Shown here: positions 19,645 to 30,505 of the stretch, one piece after another | How the letters are laid out: the number at the start of each line of letters is the position of its first letter | Numbering within the stretch: position 1 is the first letter of the stretch | Source: Sclerotiophoma versabilis | Lineage: Eukaryota; Ascomycota; Dothideomycetes; Pleosporales; Didymellaceae | Length of the DNA: 64,000 nucleotides | Assembly: GCA_012274445.1 (NCBI GenBank) | Contig: JAAROD010000087.1 | Coordinates: 248,001 to 312,000, forward strand | Direction: 5' to 3' | Made by a program: the position numbers and the translations under genes | Notes under the pieces: model-generated | What the model was told of the DNA's origin: nothing | Seen by the model: the letters and a program-made list of their open reading frames with translations, nothing else | The model's database searches: none

Positions 19645-19941
19645 ATGGCTCCGATAACTTGTGAAGCAACGAGTAACGACTTTCCACTGCGATGCCCCAA
19701 TCGTATGGGCAGCATAGATAATGCAATTAAAGACCGACTAGAATGCAAGAAACCGGCTTGCGTACCATCGTACAAGTACGTAGCCCTGGATCCTGATAAC
19801 GTCAAAGGGGGCGAAAAAAAGATGTTCGAGGCAACAAGAGCAACTGCGCTGTTTCAATACGACCCTAACATTGCTCGCAGAGGCAAGAGGGCGTGGCGTT
19901 TAGAATTTGAAGACTTGTTCACGACCGTAGATCTAGATTAG
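19645..19941 (+). CDS. Doubtful small protein
   Basis: From the ATG at 19645 (MAPITCEATSNDFPLR) the frame encodes 98 aa, with four Cys (CEAT, RCPN, ECKKPAC) in the first half and an acidic end (FEDLFTTVDLD). The frame opens earlier, at 19531, but the upstream residues look random. No signal peptide. The Cys content could be structural. No neighbour gives context other than a repeat upstream and the F-box pseudogene downstream. It may be real or a fragment. Confidence 0.3.
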   Translation: MAPITCEATSNDFPLRCPNRMGSIDNAIKDRLECKKPACVPSYKYVALDPDNVKGGEKKMFEATRATALFQYDPNIARRGKRAWRLEFEDLFTTVDLD

Positions 19942-20247
19942 CGGTTCTCTAGTCTAGTATGTTTGCGATCTTAAGCCGGACTTCAAGGATGATAGCTCCC
20001 ATACGCGTGGCATGTGCTGAGCCTTCATGGAAGCCAGGTATTCTAGTCGGTCTGCACGTGATGTCTCGAATGGTTGTCGGCTAGATTTGACGAGGGCACA
20101 TAAAGCGAGCAGACCGGCGATCACTCTCCAGACGACCACTCTCACCTGTCATTACTTGTTCACGATAAGAGCGATCGCCCCGCCTTATTCTGCTGCTTGG
20201 TCTGTTACATACAGTTTCCTTCCCTTCTTGCGCTACACCAAAGTACT
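19942..20247. other. Promoter region of the F-box pseudogene
   Basis: About 300 bp without a gene; presumably the former promoter and leader of the gene starting at 20248. Confidence 0.35.
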
Positions 20248-22180
20248 ATGGAAGCGCTCCCGCAGATGGTTTTGGACTCAGTGTGCGAGTACCTGGCGTA
20301 CGGCGAGCCGCGCAGGACCAGTTTGTTGGCTTTTGCATCGGCTAGCACGACGTGCCACGCAGCAGCTTGGCGAGAACGATTCTCCCAGGTATCAATCAAC
20401 GTAGATGATGCGCAAATCCACCAAACATTAGAACAGTTGGAGTGTACATTGGACAAAGCAAAAGGTCGTGCTTGCGTCAGGGTTCTGAAGCTTGGCGTAA
20501 GTACGGCCTACCAGACTGGGCACGAGGAGGGCGAGGCTCAAGACGCGTATAGCTCGTTAATGAGACATGTGCCTAACTTCCATCCGATACGTCCACTTCG
20601 AGAGTGGAAGCCGAGGAGAGAACCTCGCCCCGACGAATGGTGGCAACCTCTTGCCCAATTCATCTGCAGTATTCACCTCAAAGACCTTATATGGGCGTCC
20701 GCGGAGCAGATACCTCGTTGCATCCTCTCTGTATTGAATGAACGAATTCCGAGCTGTCGACTACACGTCCACGGATTCGATCTCCGAAGCCTCCACCAAA
20801 CAGAAACACTGCAGGATATCGAGGACACTGAGTATATGTTAGCACCTTCACCGTGTCTATACAATATTGTAGTACCGTATTCCATGTATGATGCGAGTGG
20901 TTACTCGAACTACAATGGAGAGGCCACATTGCGGTTGGTAGCGGGACTGGCACCCAGTCAAGCATGTTTGTGTGTGGGATAACATGCTCACGTCATCCGG
21001 AGAAATCGGGTCGCAGCGGAGAAACGCACGACTTGAGTGGCGGGGATTCCATCCTCAGTCAGGTAGCGAATGGTGCGAGATACCTGGAACTAAAGGTCAG
21101 ATTCAGAGTCTTGCAATCGGTGCTATACACACAGTATCTGGTTCGCAATTGGCATCCTGGGGAAACCACACCGACTTCTCCTTTCTGCGCTCTCTCCAAT
21201 TTGCGCGGCAAATCGAGTTGGATACCCTTCAAGACTTGGCTATTCTTGCGGAGCAAGATGGACTCTCTCGCTTAAAAGCTCTAGATCTACCGACCATCTC
21301 TTTTGAACACGAAGACTGTGTAGAGGTTGAATCGACAATGACACGACTATTGCTATCACTGCACCCCTTGATTGAGCTTAGTATTGTTGGAGTGGGAGTT
21401 ACCACCTTCGAAGCGATACTAAAGCGACACGGTAGCAATTTGCAAGTCTTTTGTTTCGGAGAGTTCATTTTGTCACCGCAGCAGGTCATACAGCTGCGAG
21501 GATCGTGTCATAATGTTGGAAAGTTGAGCATTGAGATCCTACGCTCTGCAGGCGATCACATTGAAGTTGAGGCTTATCGAACCCTCGGCTCCCTACGAAA
21601 CCTGAAAAGCCTGTCACTTAAGCTTCAATGCACTGACAATCGTCGCAGCGATGGACCAGATGACTCAGTTCTCTTTATGCTGCCTTCTGATGACAAAGAG
21701 GATCAAGAAGCAATGGCAATCGCCATTCGCCAGGTTTTAGTCAATGCTGCTGTGGATGAGAGCCTTGCACAATCTATTTTCCAACAGATATTGGCAGCTC
21801 ATACTTCTATAAAAGCTGGTCTGCCACCAAGGCTGGATGTTATACGTTTACGGGTAGGCGGTGCACCGGCGGTCAATGGTCAAAGAATGCACCAGGACTT
21901 TGAGGATACTCTTGCCTGGATAGGAAGAAGTTGGATATGCAGGCGTGACCCTCGAGACACACACCAAAGCAATCTTACAATAAAAGAAGTCAATGGTAAC
22001 ACCAGACTATTCAATGCCAAGAGACTCGAGGACGATATGGATGAACTCCACGGAAGCGAACAGTATGCAGGTATCCGGAAGGCTCTCTGGCCAGAAACTG
22101 GAGCAGGCTGGAAGGGAGAGTGGCAGAGCACCCCGCTTGCCGGCAATTATAAGGGTACCGAAACGTTTCTATTGAGATAG
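20248..22180 (+). pseudogene. F-box / LRR protein (paralog 2), frameshifted
   Basis: Starts MEALPQMVLDSVCEYLAYG, an F-box-like N-terminus comparable to MATLPALPLEIRQQIAAWI of the intact paralog at 9727-11667. The first frame runs 20248-20982 and ends just after GLAPSQ. A second frame takes over before 20972 and reads VKHVCVWDNMLTSS on to the stop at 22180. Aligning with the intact paralog (MAPNLKKVTV) places a net +1 (or -2) shift at about 20952-20960, with continuous similarity on both sides. No GT..AG pair of workable length explains it. The C-terminal blocks match the paralog (RSWICRRDPRD, then WKGEWQSTPL). Otherwise intact, so the lesion is recent or a sequencing/assembly error. Repeats D and E flank it. 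Confidence 0.7.
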
Positions 22181-22667
22181 AACCCGTTGCTTTGGCAGAT
22201 AAACGTATGAGATCTAACGTCCTCAAGGCTCTACCAAGAGTGTCGCTGCGGTGCTGGATGTCAAAATCACACTTATCCCCAGTGGATGCATCTCTTGAAA
22301 GAAGAAAGGCTTTATGTTTTCATAAAATTTACTAAACCCCCCTTACATGTGTAAGAAGTTCCCTTTTGAGTAGACAGAGAGGCTTGGTAAAAAGAAAGAA
22401 AATTAAATTAGATTATTAATTGTAAAGAAACACTGCAGAAAAGCGTTGTTTTTTAGACTTGCTCTAGTATAATGTAGATGCAGGGTAGCTAAGTTGTCTA
22501 TAACAAAATTGGACTTTGCATATTTCTGCCTTGTAGGTTCTTTACTTTAAAATGTTAGAAAAGCTAAGTAAGTAGGGTTTTATAGCTGGCTGCTGAGTTT
22601 ATAAACACAAGGTCTGTACTTTCAGCAGTATGTCTCGAAACAGTTGTAGGCGGAATTGATAGGGGTA
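22181..22667. other. AT-rich intergenic stretch
   Basis: Roughly 22300-22620 is AT- and TA-rich with no frame of note, similar to the stretch at 17560-17830; probably a mutated transposable-element remnant. Confidence 0.4.
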
Positions 22668-22768
22668 CATGCCTGACTAGCGAACACCCGCTTGGATATG
22701 TTTTGCTTTGCTTTTTGTGCTTTTGTTGTTACATCATCGACAACATTGCAAAAACAGTCAGAGCAAAC
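22668..22768 (+). repeat. Dispersed repeat, copy E
   Basis: CATGCCTGACTAGCGAACAC followed by CCGCTTGGATATGTTTTGC and a T/G-rich tail; aligned with copy D in the same orientation. Confidence 0.65.
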
Positions 22769-22946
22769 CTGACGGCCATTACTGTATGTGCACGTGCGTC
22801 GTTTCTTTGAACCAAAACAGTTGACCGAGCACAGATCTGTGGGAACATTGATTTTGATCAGCAGTCCTCTTTTTGCTTTGCCTGCTGGAACCGGTGTTCA
22901 GAAATAAGCCTTTCTGTCTACGTTGCGTTACGATGTTTTTCTATCC

Positions 22947-24954
22947 TTAGACTAGTGTGATTGCTGAGGGTTTGATATCCTCAAATCTTACTGCCAGTCC
23001 ATCTTCGGTGACAGAAATACCTAACCCCTCCGTCCACTCACGCCCGTCCAGTTCCAACCATCCAAGACGTTTGTACGTACTGGAAATGGAGCAAAGAGAC
23101 TCCAAGATAAGGAAACGCATCATGAGCCTATCATTACACCTCTCCTGATAGTTTTTGAGCACCTCATACCTTAGCTCAGTCTTTAAAACCAAGCATGCTA
23201 CCGCTTGACCCTCCTTCATCCCAATTTCCAAAGCATCAGGAAACATCCAACCTTTGACATGGCGAGATCCGACTTCTATCATACAACGTCCACTCATTTC
23301 AGTCGCATAGCATGTAGCCTGAATGACAACGCCATTGAGCTTGAGATAGCCAGCAGATACCAATCCCATGGAGTCTGGCTGTGAGCTTCGCACCTGCACG
23401 TCTAATACATTCACATGCATTTGCGTCCGTGCGCTTAGACCGTTAAGCTTTACAGAGCCAGAAACAGAAGCCCAAGACCACGATGGGGCACGATACTCGG
23501 AAGTAGACCGCAAGATTGGCCTGTACACCCACCAGTCTAAATGTTCAACTAGACGAGACCTCCACAGTCCAGCAAAATACTCATCACCAGTGAAGTCTTG
23601 GAGGAGTCGTGCTATCCCACAGAATGCAACAAGTTTATCACTTTCTCTTGTGAAAGCACACTTTGTGTACTCCTTAACAAGATCATTCCAAAGGTTGAAA
23701 AAATGGAGAGGGGGTAAGTCTTGCTGGACTGTGTTGACATCCAAAGAATTTCTTAAAAAATTAATGTCCTCTTTGAGTGGAAAGCTCATAGGTATTCCAC
23801 GGGGAAAGGCTTCGCATGTGAGCTTTGTGAAGCATTCCCAAAATACTTGATCTTTGGCAAAGTGGACTGTCCTTGGAGCTGGGATCCGCTCTTGGAAGAC
23901 CCACCCACGCTTGTGCAGTGGACCAGCGAATACCTGACGCTCCGGATAATTCTTGTCAAACATGTGATAATATTTTTCTTTGGGGGTTGCAAATGCAGCT
24001 CTCACAAAGCCTGGCCGTATGTTCTTTGGCTCACGGAATCGGAAAAGTCCACCTTCAGGATTTGTAGAAGCTGACGCAGCGATGTTGCAGAGAGAATTGG
24101 CGTAAACATGTCGCATCGTCACTGACTCACGTTCCCAGTCCAGCTTTGAGTCCTGAAGAATACAGAGTCTGTCAATCCATAGGTATTGTACGGAAAGCCG
24201 TCGTGCCACTAAAACGGCGTCTTTGAACGTTTGAGGAAGATCCTCAATTCGACCACGAAACCCGGATTTTAGTCTCGATTCTGTGAGCTTAAAGTCAAGA
24301 TTGGAGCCCCACCTGTAGCTGAGTGTAGCGTATGCAGGCGGTGGAAATTCATTTTCCAAAGGCAGGTGGAGTTTCCAGTCTCTTTCGCCCTGAGCTCCAA
24401 TGTATAGTAAACGGGAAGGGTACCATGGCTTCGGCTGCATGAACCGGCTGCAATGTTTGTGGCTCGCACGGCAAGACAGGTACCAATTGTTGATTGTGTT
24501 GAGAGTCAAAGAGGACGATGTGGTAGTTTGTAAGTGATGATTTGAGAACATTGGTCTGAACTCATCATCTAAGTATGACAACTTATTAACGCACTACATA
24601 GGAAGAGATTGGTATATCATGCTCACCATCAGATGGAATCATACGGAACCTAGTATCCATAAGGTTGTCGCTAATAGGATCCAGATGAAGGATGCTCAGC
24701 CGGACAATCCCTTTCTCACTCTTCTCTTCATAGACACAGTATTGCATGGAACACCAAGGCGCACGATTGTCCATCCATGCATGTCTATGTTTCTCGCCAA
24801 ACCCTTTCCACATCGTAGAACAAATGTAGCATCCCTGCCTGATAGCCTTCTGCAAGCCTTCTAAAGTTTCATGGTGCGGCTGGTAAAGGTTTTCGGCCAG
24901 GGAAGAGTCCAATAATCTTTTGCACACATGACAGAGCAGACTAAGGGGGCCCAT
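22947..24954 (-). CDS. HET-domain protein (heterokaryon incompatibility type)
   Basis: Two exons, 24954-24627 and 24568-22947, joined by a 58-bp intron (GTGAGC..ACTTAG), give 649 aa. Exon 1 holds the usual N-terminal Cys region of this class: LCHVCKRLL and QGCYICSTMW. The HET domain begins near residue 150 with YATLSYRWG and continues through LPQTFKDAVLVARRL and YLWIDRLCILQD to ANSLCNIAAS, followed by the usual GLF segment. HET proteins mediate non-self recognition and regulated cell death when incompatible alleles meet; the partner here is unknown. The C-terminal half (RAPSWSWASV) is the usual variable part. No damage seen. The join is needed: starting from MSYLDD alone would lose the N-terminal Cys module. 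Confidence 0.85.
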
Positions 24955-25231
24955 AGCGGGGAAGAAATTCGATGAACGTAAACAGACTAGTATTCAACCT
25001 GACATTGAATCAAAACTCAAATGGTAGTAGCACGAGGCAGAAAGACGACGGGTTTAAAGGATAGCCTAGAACTGTTTAAGCGCCCCCAACTCTAGTGCTT
25101 ACGCTAAGCCTCCAGCTTCCTGTTTCTGGTCTCAAGAACCGGTACTATCTTGCGTAGTTTACTACGTGCCTCCTGCACCAGCAGTACTGGATATAGTAAA
25201 TTCAAAGACTTTCATGCTTGATAGCCAGGAG
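24955..25231. other. Promoter region of the HET gene
   Basis: No gene. Immediately followed by repeat copy C. Confidence 0.35.
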
Positions 25232-25330
25232 ACAGCAAAGCTTCTGTTCACTCAGTCCTAACCAAGCAACGTACCGGCAGGTTAGTATTTAGGTGAGTGA
25301 CCTCTAGCGAATGCCCGCTGTTGTATGTCA
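25232..25330 (+). repeat. Dispersed repeat, copy C
   Basis: Contains AAGCAACGTACCGGCAGGTT as in copies A and B, and then TAGCGAATGCCCGCTGTTGT as in copy D. It therefore links the A/B and D/E forms into one family. Confidence 0.7.
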
Positions 25331-25526
25331 TTGCCATTTTTCTGTGGTGGTGGCGAGGCTAGCGAGAGCGTAGCGGTTACCGTTTCTTTCGCTCAGCGGC
25401 GCCTCATACTTCCGCAAACTCTCACGTCCGAACACTATCAACAACTACCGCCAGCACTACCATGCAGCTCGAATCATACATGCAACCTGAGGGTAAGTCC
25501 TGCTACATTGATAATAGGTTAAGGCG

Positions 25527-26132
25527 TTGAAAGCCCTGCGAGGCGTTAGTGATCATCAGGTCATTCAGACCGACCTTCTGGATCTACCGAGTGCCTACAC
25601 AGACCTCAATTCCGTCCTCGAACTCAGTTCTGTCTCCAGGAACCTAGCTCGAAGTTCCATTGCAAGTACAGCGGTACTACAATGCAGCTCTTGCATTACT
25701 TTTGCAGGGATTTTGTTCCCACACTCGTGCAGGGCGTTTGTTGATGCTAGTCAAGATCTAGCGGCTGCATTGGATAGCCTTGTTTCCACTTTCGAGATCA
25801 CCCGGAAAGCGCGGTCAATGGTTTCCAACTCATTCAAGGCGATACAAGAATCAAAGCCTGCATGCATGATCCCGGAGGATGTCAAGGCCATCAAATGGAG
25901 TATACGAGAACCGCCGGTCAAGACTGAGCCTTCTTTACTGCGCAAACTTTTAGATGCTCTGCATCACTTCTGCCCTTTGGAAGTAGCCGAAGCTTATAGA
26001 AGTGCAGTGGAAAGTCTGGTGTTCATCTTCGCGGTCGCTTCTCAGTCACATACTCCGCCTTCCCATTCACTAGCGCAAGTTTGGATTTATTTCATTCCAG
26101 ATAGACATATGGAACTTCTGTCAGAAAGATAG
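25527..26132 (+). CDS. Hypothetical helical protein, 5' end unclear
   Basis: A frame of 201 residues that begins with TTG, so the true start or a first exon is not settled. An upstream ATG at about 25461 followed by a good donor (GAGGGTAAGT) does not join in the right phase. The content looks coding: long helices with SSVSRNLARSSIASTAVLQ, SLVSTFEITRKARSMVSNSF and KTEPSLLRKLLDAL. No recognised domain. It lies between the HET gene and the cutinase on the opposite strand, within the accessory block. It could be an N-terminally truncated remnant. Confidence 0.35.
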   Translation: MKALRGVSDHQVIQTDLLDLPSAYTDLNSVLELSSVSRNLARSSIASTAVLQCSSCITFAGILFPHSCRAFVDASQDLAAALDSLVSTFEITRKARSMVSNSFKAIQESKPACMIPEDVKAIKWSIREPPVKTEPSLLRKLLDALHHFCPLEVAEAYRSAVESLVFIFAVASQSHTPPSHSLAQVWIYFIPDRHMELLSER

Positions 26133-26607
26133 CCTGGTTCGTTAGTTGTTCTTGCATATTATGCAGGTCTACTTCAACCAAGTGAGCATCACTGGTATTT
26201 AGATGGAATAGCCATAAAACCTCTTAACGTTGCAGATGCCTTGGTGCCAGCCGAGTCGAAATCGTGGCTAGATTGACCTAGGCAGCAGATTCTTGGTAGT
26301 TAATGATAGCTCGTACCATTTTTTAGGCTATGCTCCCTGTCACACGGGCCTCGAGAATCTTCATACTCCCTTTCCTCTTCCATTAATATAATCACTTCCT
26401 CCCTTTGAGTTAGTCCGGATCTTGAGGCCTGCAATATAGTCATGGTTGACAACAAAAAGTATATGTTCGTTCTCTTTCCGCAGATTTGATTGAGAGATTC
26501 AATCTTGTAAGGTACAAGTGCGCTCTTGCGAAGTTGTGCTGCAGCGTGCCGATGCTGGAACATTTTCTTGAAACAGCCATTGATTAGCTCTCGTAGCCAT
26601 CTGTCTT
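26133..26607. other. Convergent intergenic region
   Basis: No feature recognised between the hypothetical gene and the 3' end of the cutinase gene. Confidence 0.4.
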
Positions 26608-27495
26608 TCAGAGCCGAGACACGACGTGATTGTAAATGAGGTCTTGAACGGATTGCATCAATCCATACGACACGTGATCGCTCGCCAGCTGGCAGTCGCA
26701 CTGCGGATCAGAAGCACATACGATGTCGTTCTTCGAGGAAACAGTCAGAGAGGATTGTATAGTGATTCTTCGGGTACTCGGGTACTTACCTCCAGACAGA
26801 TATCGCTGACCTTTCCGCTGCGGTCGAACTTTTCGTTGTAAGTGGGAATACGGTCACTCGCCTGCAGTGATTGTGTTGCGAAGAGGCCATATGCAGTGCG
26901 GTTGTCGGGTCGACCGTGACTATCGACATTCGAGGAACGCCCGGGGATGCGATACGGGTTGCCAACCAGGACGACGCTGCTCACTGCCGTTACCGATCTA
27001 TTGTCAAGTCTGTTGAGAGCTTCTTGGACAGCAGTTGCGCCTTGAGAGTAACCAAAAAGAAAGTATTTCTGGTCAGGACAGTCCTGGAGGCCGTAATGGA
27101 TGATATCGGCGACATTCTGCGCCCCGGAAGTAACATTTTGATTGACACCGGCAGGATACACGACTGATTGGCTTACGGCACTGATATTGCTAGCCAGGGC
27201 ACGTTCGAGGGCGATTTGAAACATCAGAGAAACACCCTGCGGCTCTCCAGTGCCTCGAGCATCGACCATCTCTAGAGCACAAGTGTTAGATACGCTTCTC
27301 ATAACCCTTGGCATAACTTCATAGAAAATGATACTGACTATAAGGCGAGCATGGCTTCAATTGCTCCGTGGTGGAAAGATTGACGCGAGGAATAGCAAGA
27401 TATGCAGCGTCACCACAGCGGCATCCAGACTGAGCGTAGGCCATTGCTGCCGTTGTTAACAGCGTAGGTAAAACCAAAGTATTCAAGAGAAACAT
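26608..27495 (-). CDS. Secreted cutinase-family serine esterase
   Basis: Three exons assembled by me: 27495-27339, 27271-26790 and 26730-26608, 253 aa. The first exon gives a signal peptide (MFLLNTLVLPTLLTTAAMA). Intron 1 (67 bp) has a TCTAAC branch point 15 bases before its acceptor; intron 2 (59 bp) starts GTAAGT. The mature protein has the family's first strand VDARGTGEPQG, the nucleophile motif GYSQG, and in the last exon NDIVC (catalytic Asp) and SDHVSYG (catalytic His). Cys residues in the expected disulfide positions flank these. Cutinases hydrolyse cutin polyester or related esters outside the cell and aid plant-surface breakdown. All three catalytic residues are present, so it is predicted active. 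Single-frame reading would have lost both the signal peptide and the Asp/His exon. Confidence 0.9.
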
Positions 27496-30400
27496 GTTGA
27501 GGGTAGCTAAAACAAATTTATGGTAGTATCATAAGGTATCCAGGGCACGGCGGTCATTTTATGTGAGGCTGTGACTTGTGCGCAGTGACGCACTCTTGTG
27601 ATCCGAATACGCAACAAGGTTGTCCTGCCGATCGGAGATTAGTTTTATTGTAGAAATTATCGAAATCGGGGACTGTCAACTTCCAGGGTCCATCGTACAG
27701 TATACGCGTATTCCAGACGAGCTGTGCTAGTCGCTAGGTACTGCTACCGGTTAAACCGGCTAGGCAAAACACAATTAAAAGTGACTTGTAGGTCCACGGT
27801 AATCATTGGTACTAAGTTCCCAACGACAATTCTCATTTATCTGTTCATGCACTGGCAGTGCGAGCATAGGCTCGAGCTACCTATTGGCGACAGGTTTGAC
27901 ACAACCCAATGGCCAGACACTAAAGGTTGTTTTCGAAAGACCAGCCCATCCCGTGGCTTAGGGCTGTTAGGCGGCAAAATATAATGAGATCTGATTTGTC
28001 AGCGTTTGTACACTAGATAGTACTCTAGTTGTATTGTATACCTGTTAAAAATCTCAGATGGTTCAAATTTTGCGCATAATTGAATTCTGGGATTGTAGCC
28101 TCAATAGCTTGGTATTAGAGACAGAAATCTATAGCTCTAGCAGGTAATAATGAAACCAAAAAGAATACAGTAATACTGCAAAGGCGTTTTCTGGTCTACT
28201 TGTTAAATCTTAACTGAACTAACTTGCAATAAAGTGCGCGCCTGCAATGGCGCAACGAAGAACCAGTTCTTCGATCTGATTGTCCTGATTGCTATGATTG
28301 CTACTATCTAATCTGAGATTTTCGTACTAGCCAGGATCCAGGCAGCGGATTTGTACAGTCGTTGAAGCAGAATCCATAGATTCTGATACTCAACAGGCGA
28401 CAGATACCCCTCAGCTGCCAGGAACGATTCACTCGATGGCCCTCACACTCTTCCCTGGACAGTCTACTACGTTGATGATAACGAGGACGGTACGTTCAAC
28501 AGACTAAATCAGTCCGCCGAAGTGACCACAGGAGCGGCCACAGATTCGGCCCCAAAGAAAGATTGGATCATCCAAAGACGCTGTTCTGGCGAATAATGCA
28601 GTTGGCTCTGCCCTGGCAGATCGACATACGGAAGGAAGAAGTGGCAATTCTTTAAGCCATTTGAGGATCACTTCATCGCCAAACACGTGCAAAGTCATAG
28701 GAATGGAAGTGGTGCTCACACGACATGCTCATTCTGCTAGCCACCGGTCACGTTCAACAGTGACAATACTCTGCTTGTTCAGCATCTCTGGACGTCACAC
28801 ATGGATCCCAACCTGTCCAGCCCAGCATTCTCTGCTTCCGGACTCGAAAGTTCCCGTGTAGACATTGGATGCTCGACTCCATCGAGACATTCGCCTCCGA
28901 CTTAGATGTGGTTCCCTGCATCACAACTCTGGTCAACGCGAACACTCTCACTTACCGTTTGGGCTCAAGGGCCTCAAAATCAGCTCGTACCTTTGGTCAT
29001 CATACATTATTTGAGAGTCCATCCCTACTTGAAGAATACCCGGTAACCCTTTCAAGTTGCCAGATTAGATGTAAATGTCACCAATCTGACGACAAACATT
29101 CGATAATTTACTGTAACCACTTACTCCTGTTTTAATCAACCTCAAATACAAGCCAGAAAGTTGGCATTCCATCCTCTGTTTGGCGGTTTCTTTCCTTATT
29201 CAAGATTCATATCACTAGCTAACGCGTATTACTCCTGCCGGTCGTGCGTCTTCCATAAACCCCACATCTATGGTCTGGGACCACGAATGCCTTCACTCAA
29301 TTTGACACCTGCTCTAGTACCTTCGCCTTGCCATGTCTCAACAAGTTCAGCAAAGCCCTGTCAAGGAAAACGCTGACTCAACGTTATCCAAAACCCAAAA
29401 TCTCTCTTCCATCCGTTGAGACGCACTCCTCCAGGGCAACAGCCATGCCACAGCCAAGACACCTCAGTAAGGAAGTGAACTCGTAATGCGCTCGTCCTTC
29501 AAGTATTCCTCCACCTATGACTCCGTCCTTCAGCAAAGCATAAAACCAAGGGGTCTTTGGCAATATCTGTAGGATATTCTCAGCTAGGGCTGCGCTTGAG
29601 CAGGTGTTTCCGTCGTTCTCGGTCCCACAAGAGATCAAACCCTGCATTAGCGAAAGATGGCTATGGCAATCAGTGCATCTCCTCTGAAGGATGATGCCTG
29701 ACTATATGTGGGTGGTGTTCTACCGCTACATGAGGTGTTCTGCCGTAGAAATTGGCACAGCTTTTCTTGAACTGCATACCCGTTATGGTATTTGATGGAA
29801 TGACAGAGACTTGCGTGCTAAATATGTACGATCAAGTAGTATTGTAAGAGTGGCGAGTGGGGAAGAGTGACGACAGGTGTGAGCTGGGAGGAGCTACTTG
29901 GGAAAGCAGCTGTTATAACGCAAGAGGGTGTGATTGTAATCACAAGAGGAAGGAGCGTCAGACGGGCGCGTCTGCTCAACGAGAATGATAGCAGACATAC
30001 ACTATTGCAGTGGAAGCGTTTTCTCTCCAATTTTCTGGGTTTCTTTCTAACCACTTATCGTATCTTGGTGACTATCCAAACATCAAGAAGAAGTGCCTGT
30101 CATGCTGTGTCAGGCATGGGTTTTGTCTAATGTCATGATGCCATGCCATGTTGTGTAATGAATTGAAACGCAGATGCTAAGAGATGCTGTTGATGCAAAT
30201 GATGCAAAACAATGTGTCGACTGAAAGTGGAGTATAAAAAGCAAATGCGCAAGTATTGGATATCAGAACGGTAAAGAAGAGACGTTTGAACGAGAAAGTG
30301 GTAAGTCGAGCATCCTCGAAGTGGTTGGTGTGGAATCGCCTGGACCGGGTATATTGTCGTTGCTTCATGTCGTGGTCCCGACCCCCTTGCCTTGTATCCC

Positions 30401-30505
30401 TAGCTCTTGTGAATTGAATGAACATATGTGAAAGTGGTGTTACAGTGCCGAGGCACATCGCGCTCGTCGATCAGACCGACCTCAGTTGGGTCGCCTCACT
30501 AACGA
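27496..30505. other. Long gene-poor stretch
   Basis: About 3 kb with no gene I can support. 28000-28230 is AT-rich. A plus-strand frame around 28400-28590 (reading TLPWTVYYVDDNEDGTF) looks coding-like but stops quickly, with nothing joinable around it; it may be a gene remnant. The minus strand at 29384-29647 and the flank at 30100-30500 show only short frames. Confidence 0.4.

Noticed and set aside
20941..20960. Micro-intron to explain the F-box paralog frameshift
   Set aside because: The only GT..AG pair in the right place would give about 20 bp, far below the introns elsewhere in the window (48 bp or more).
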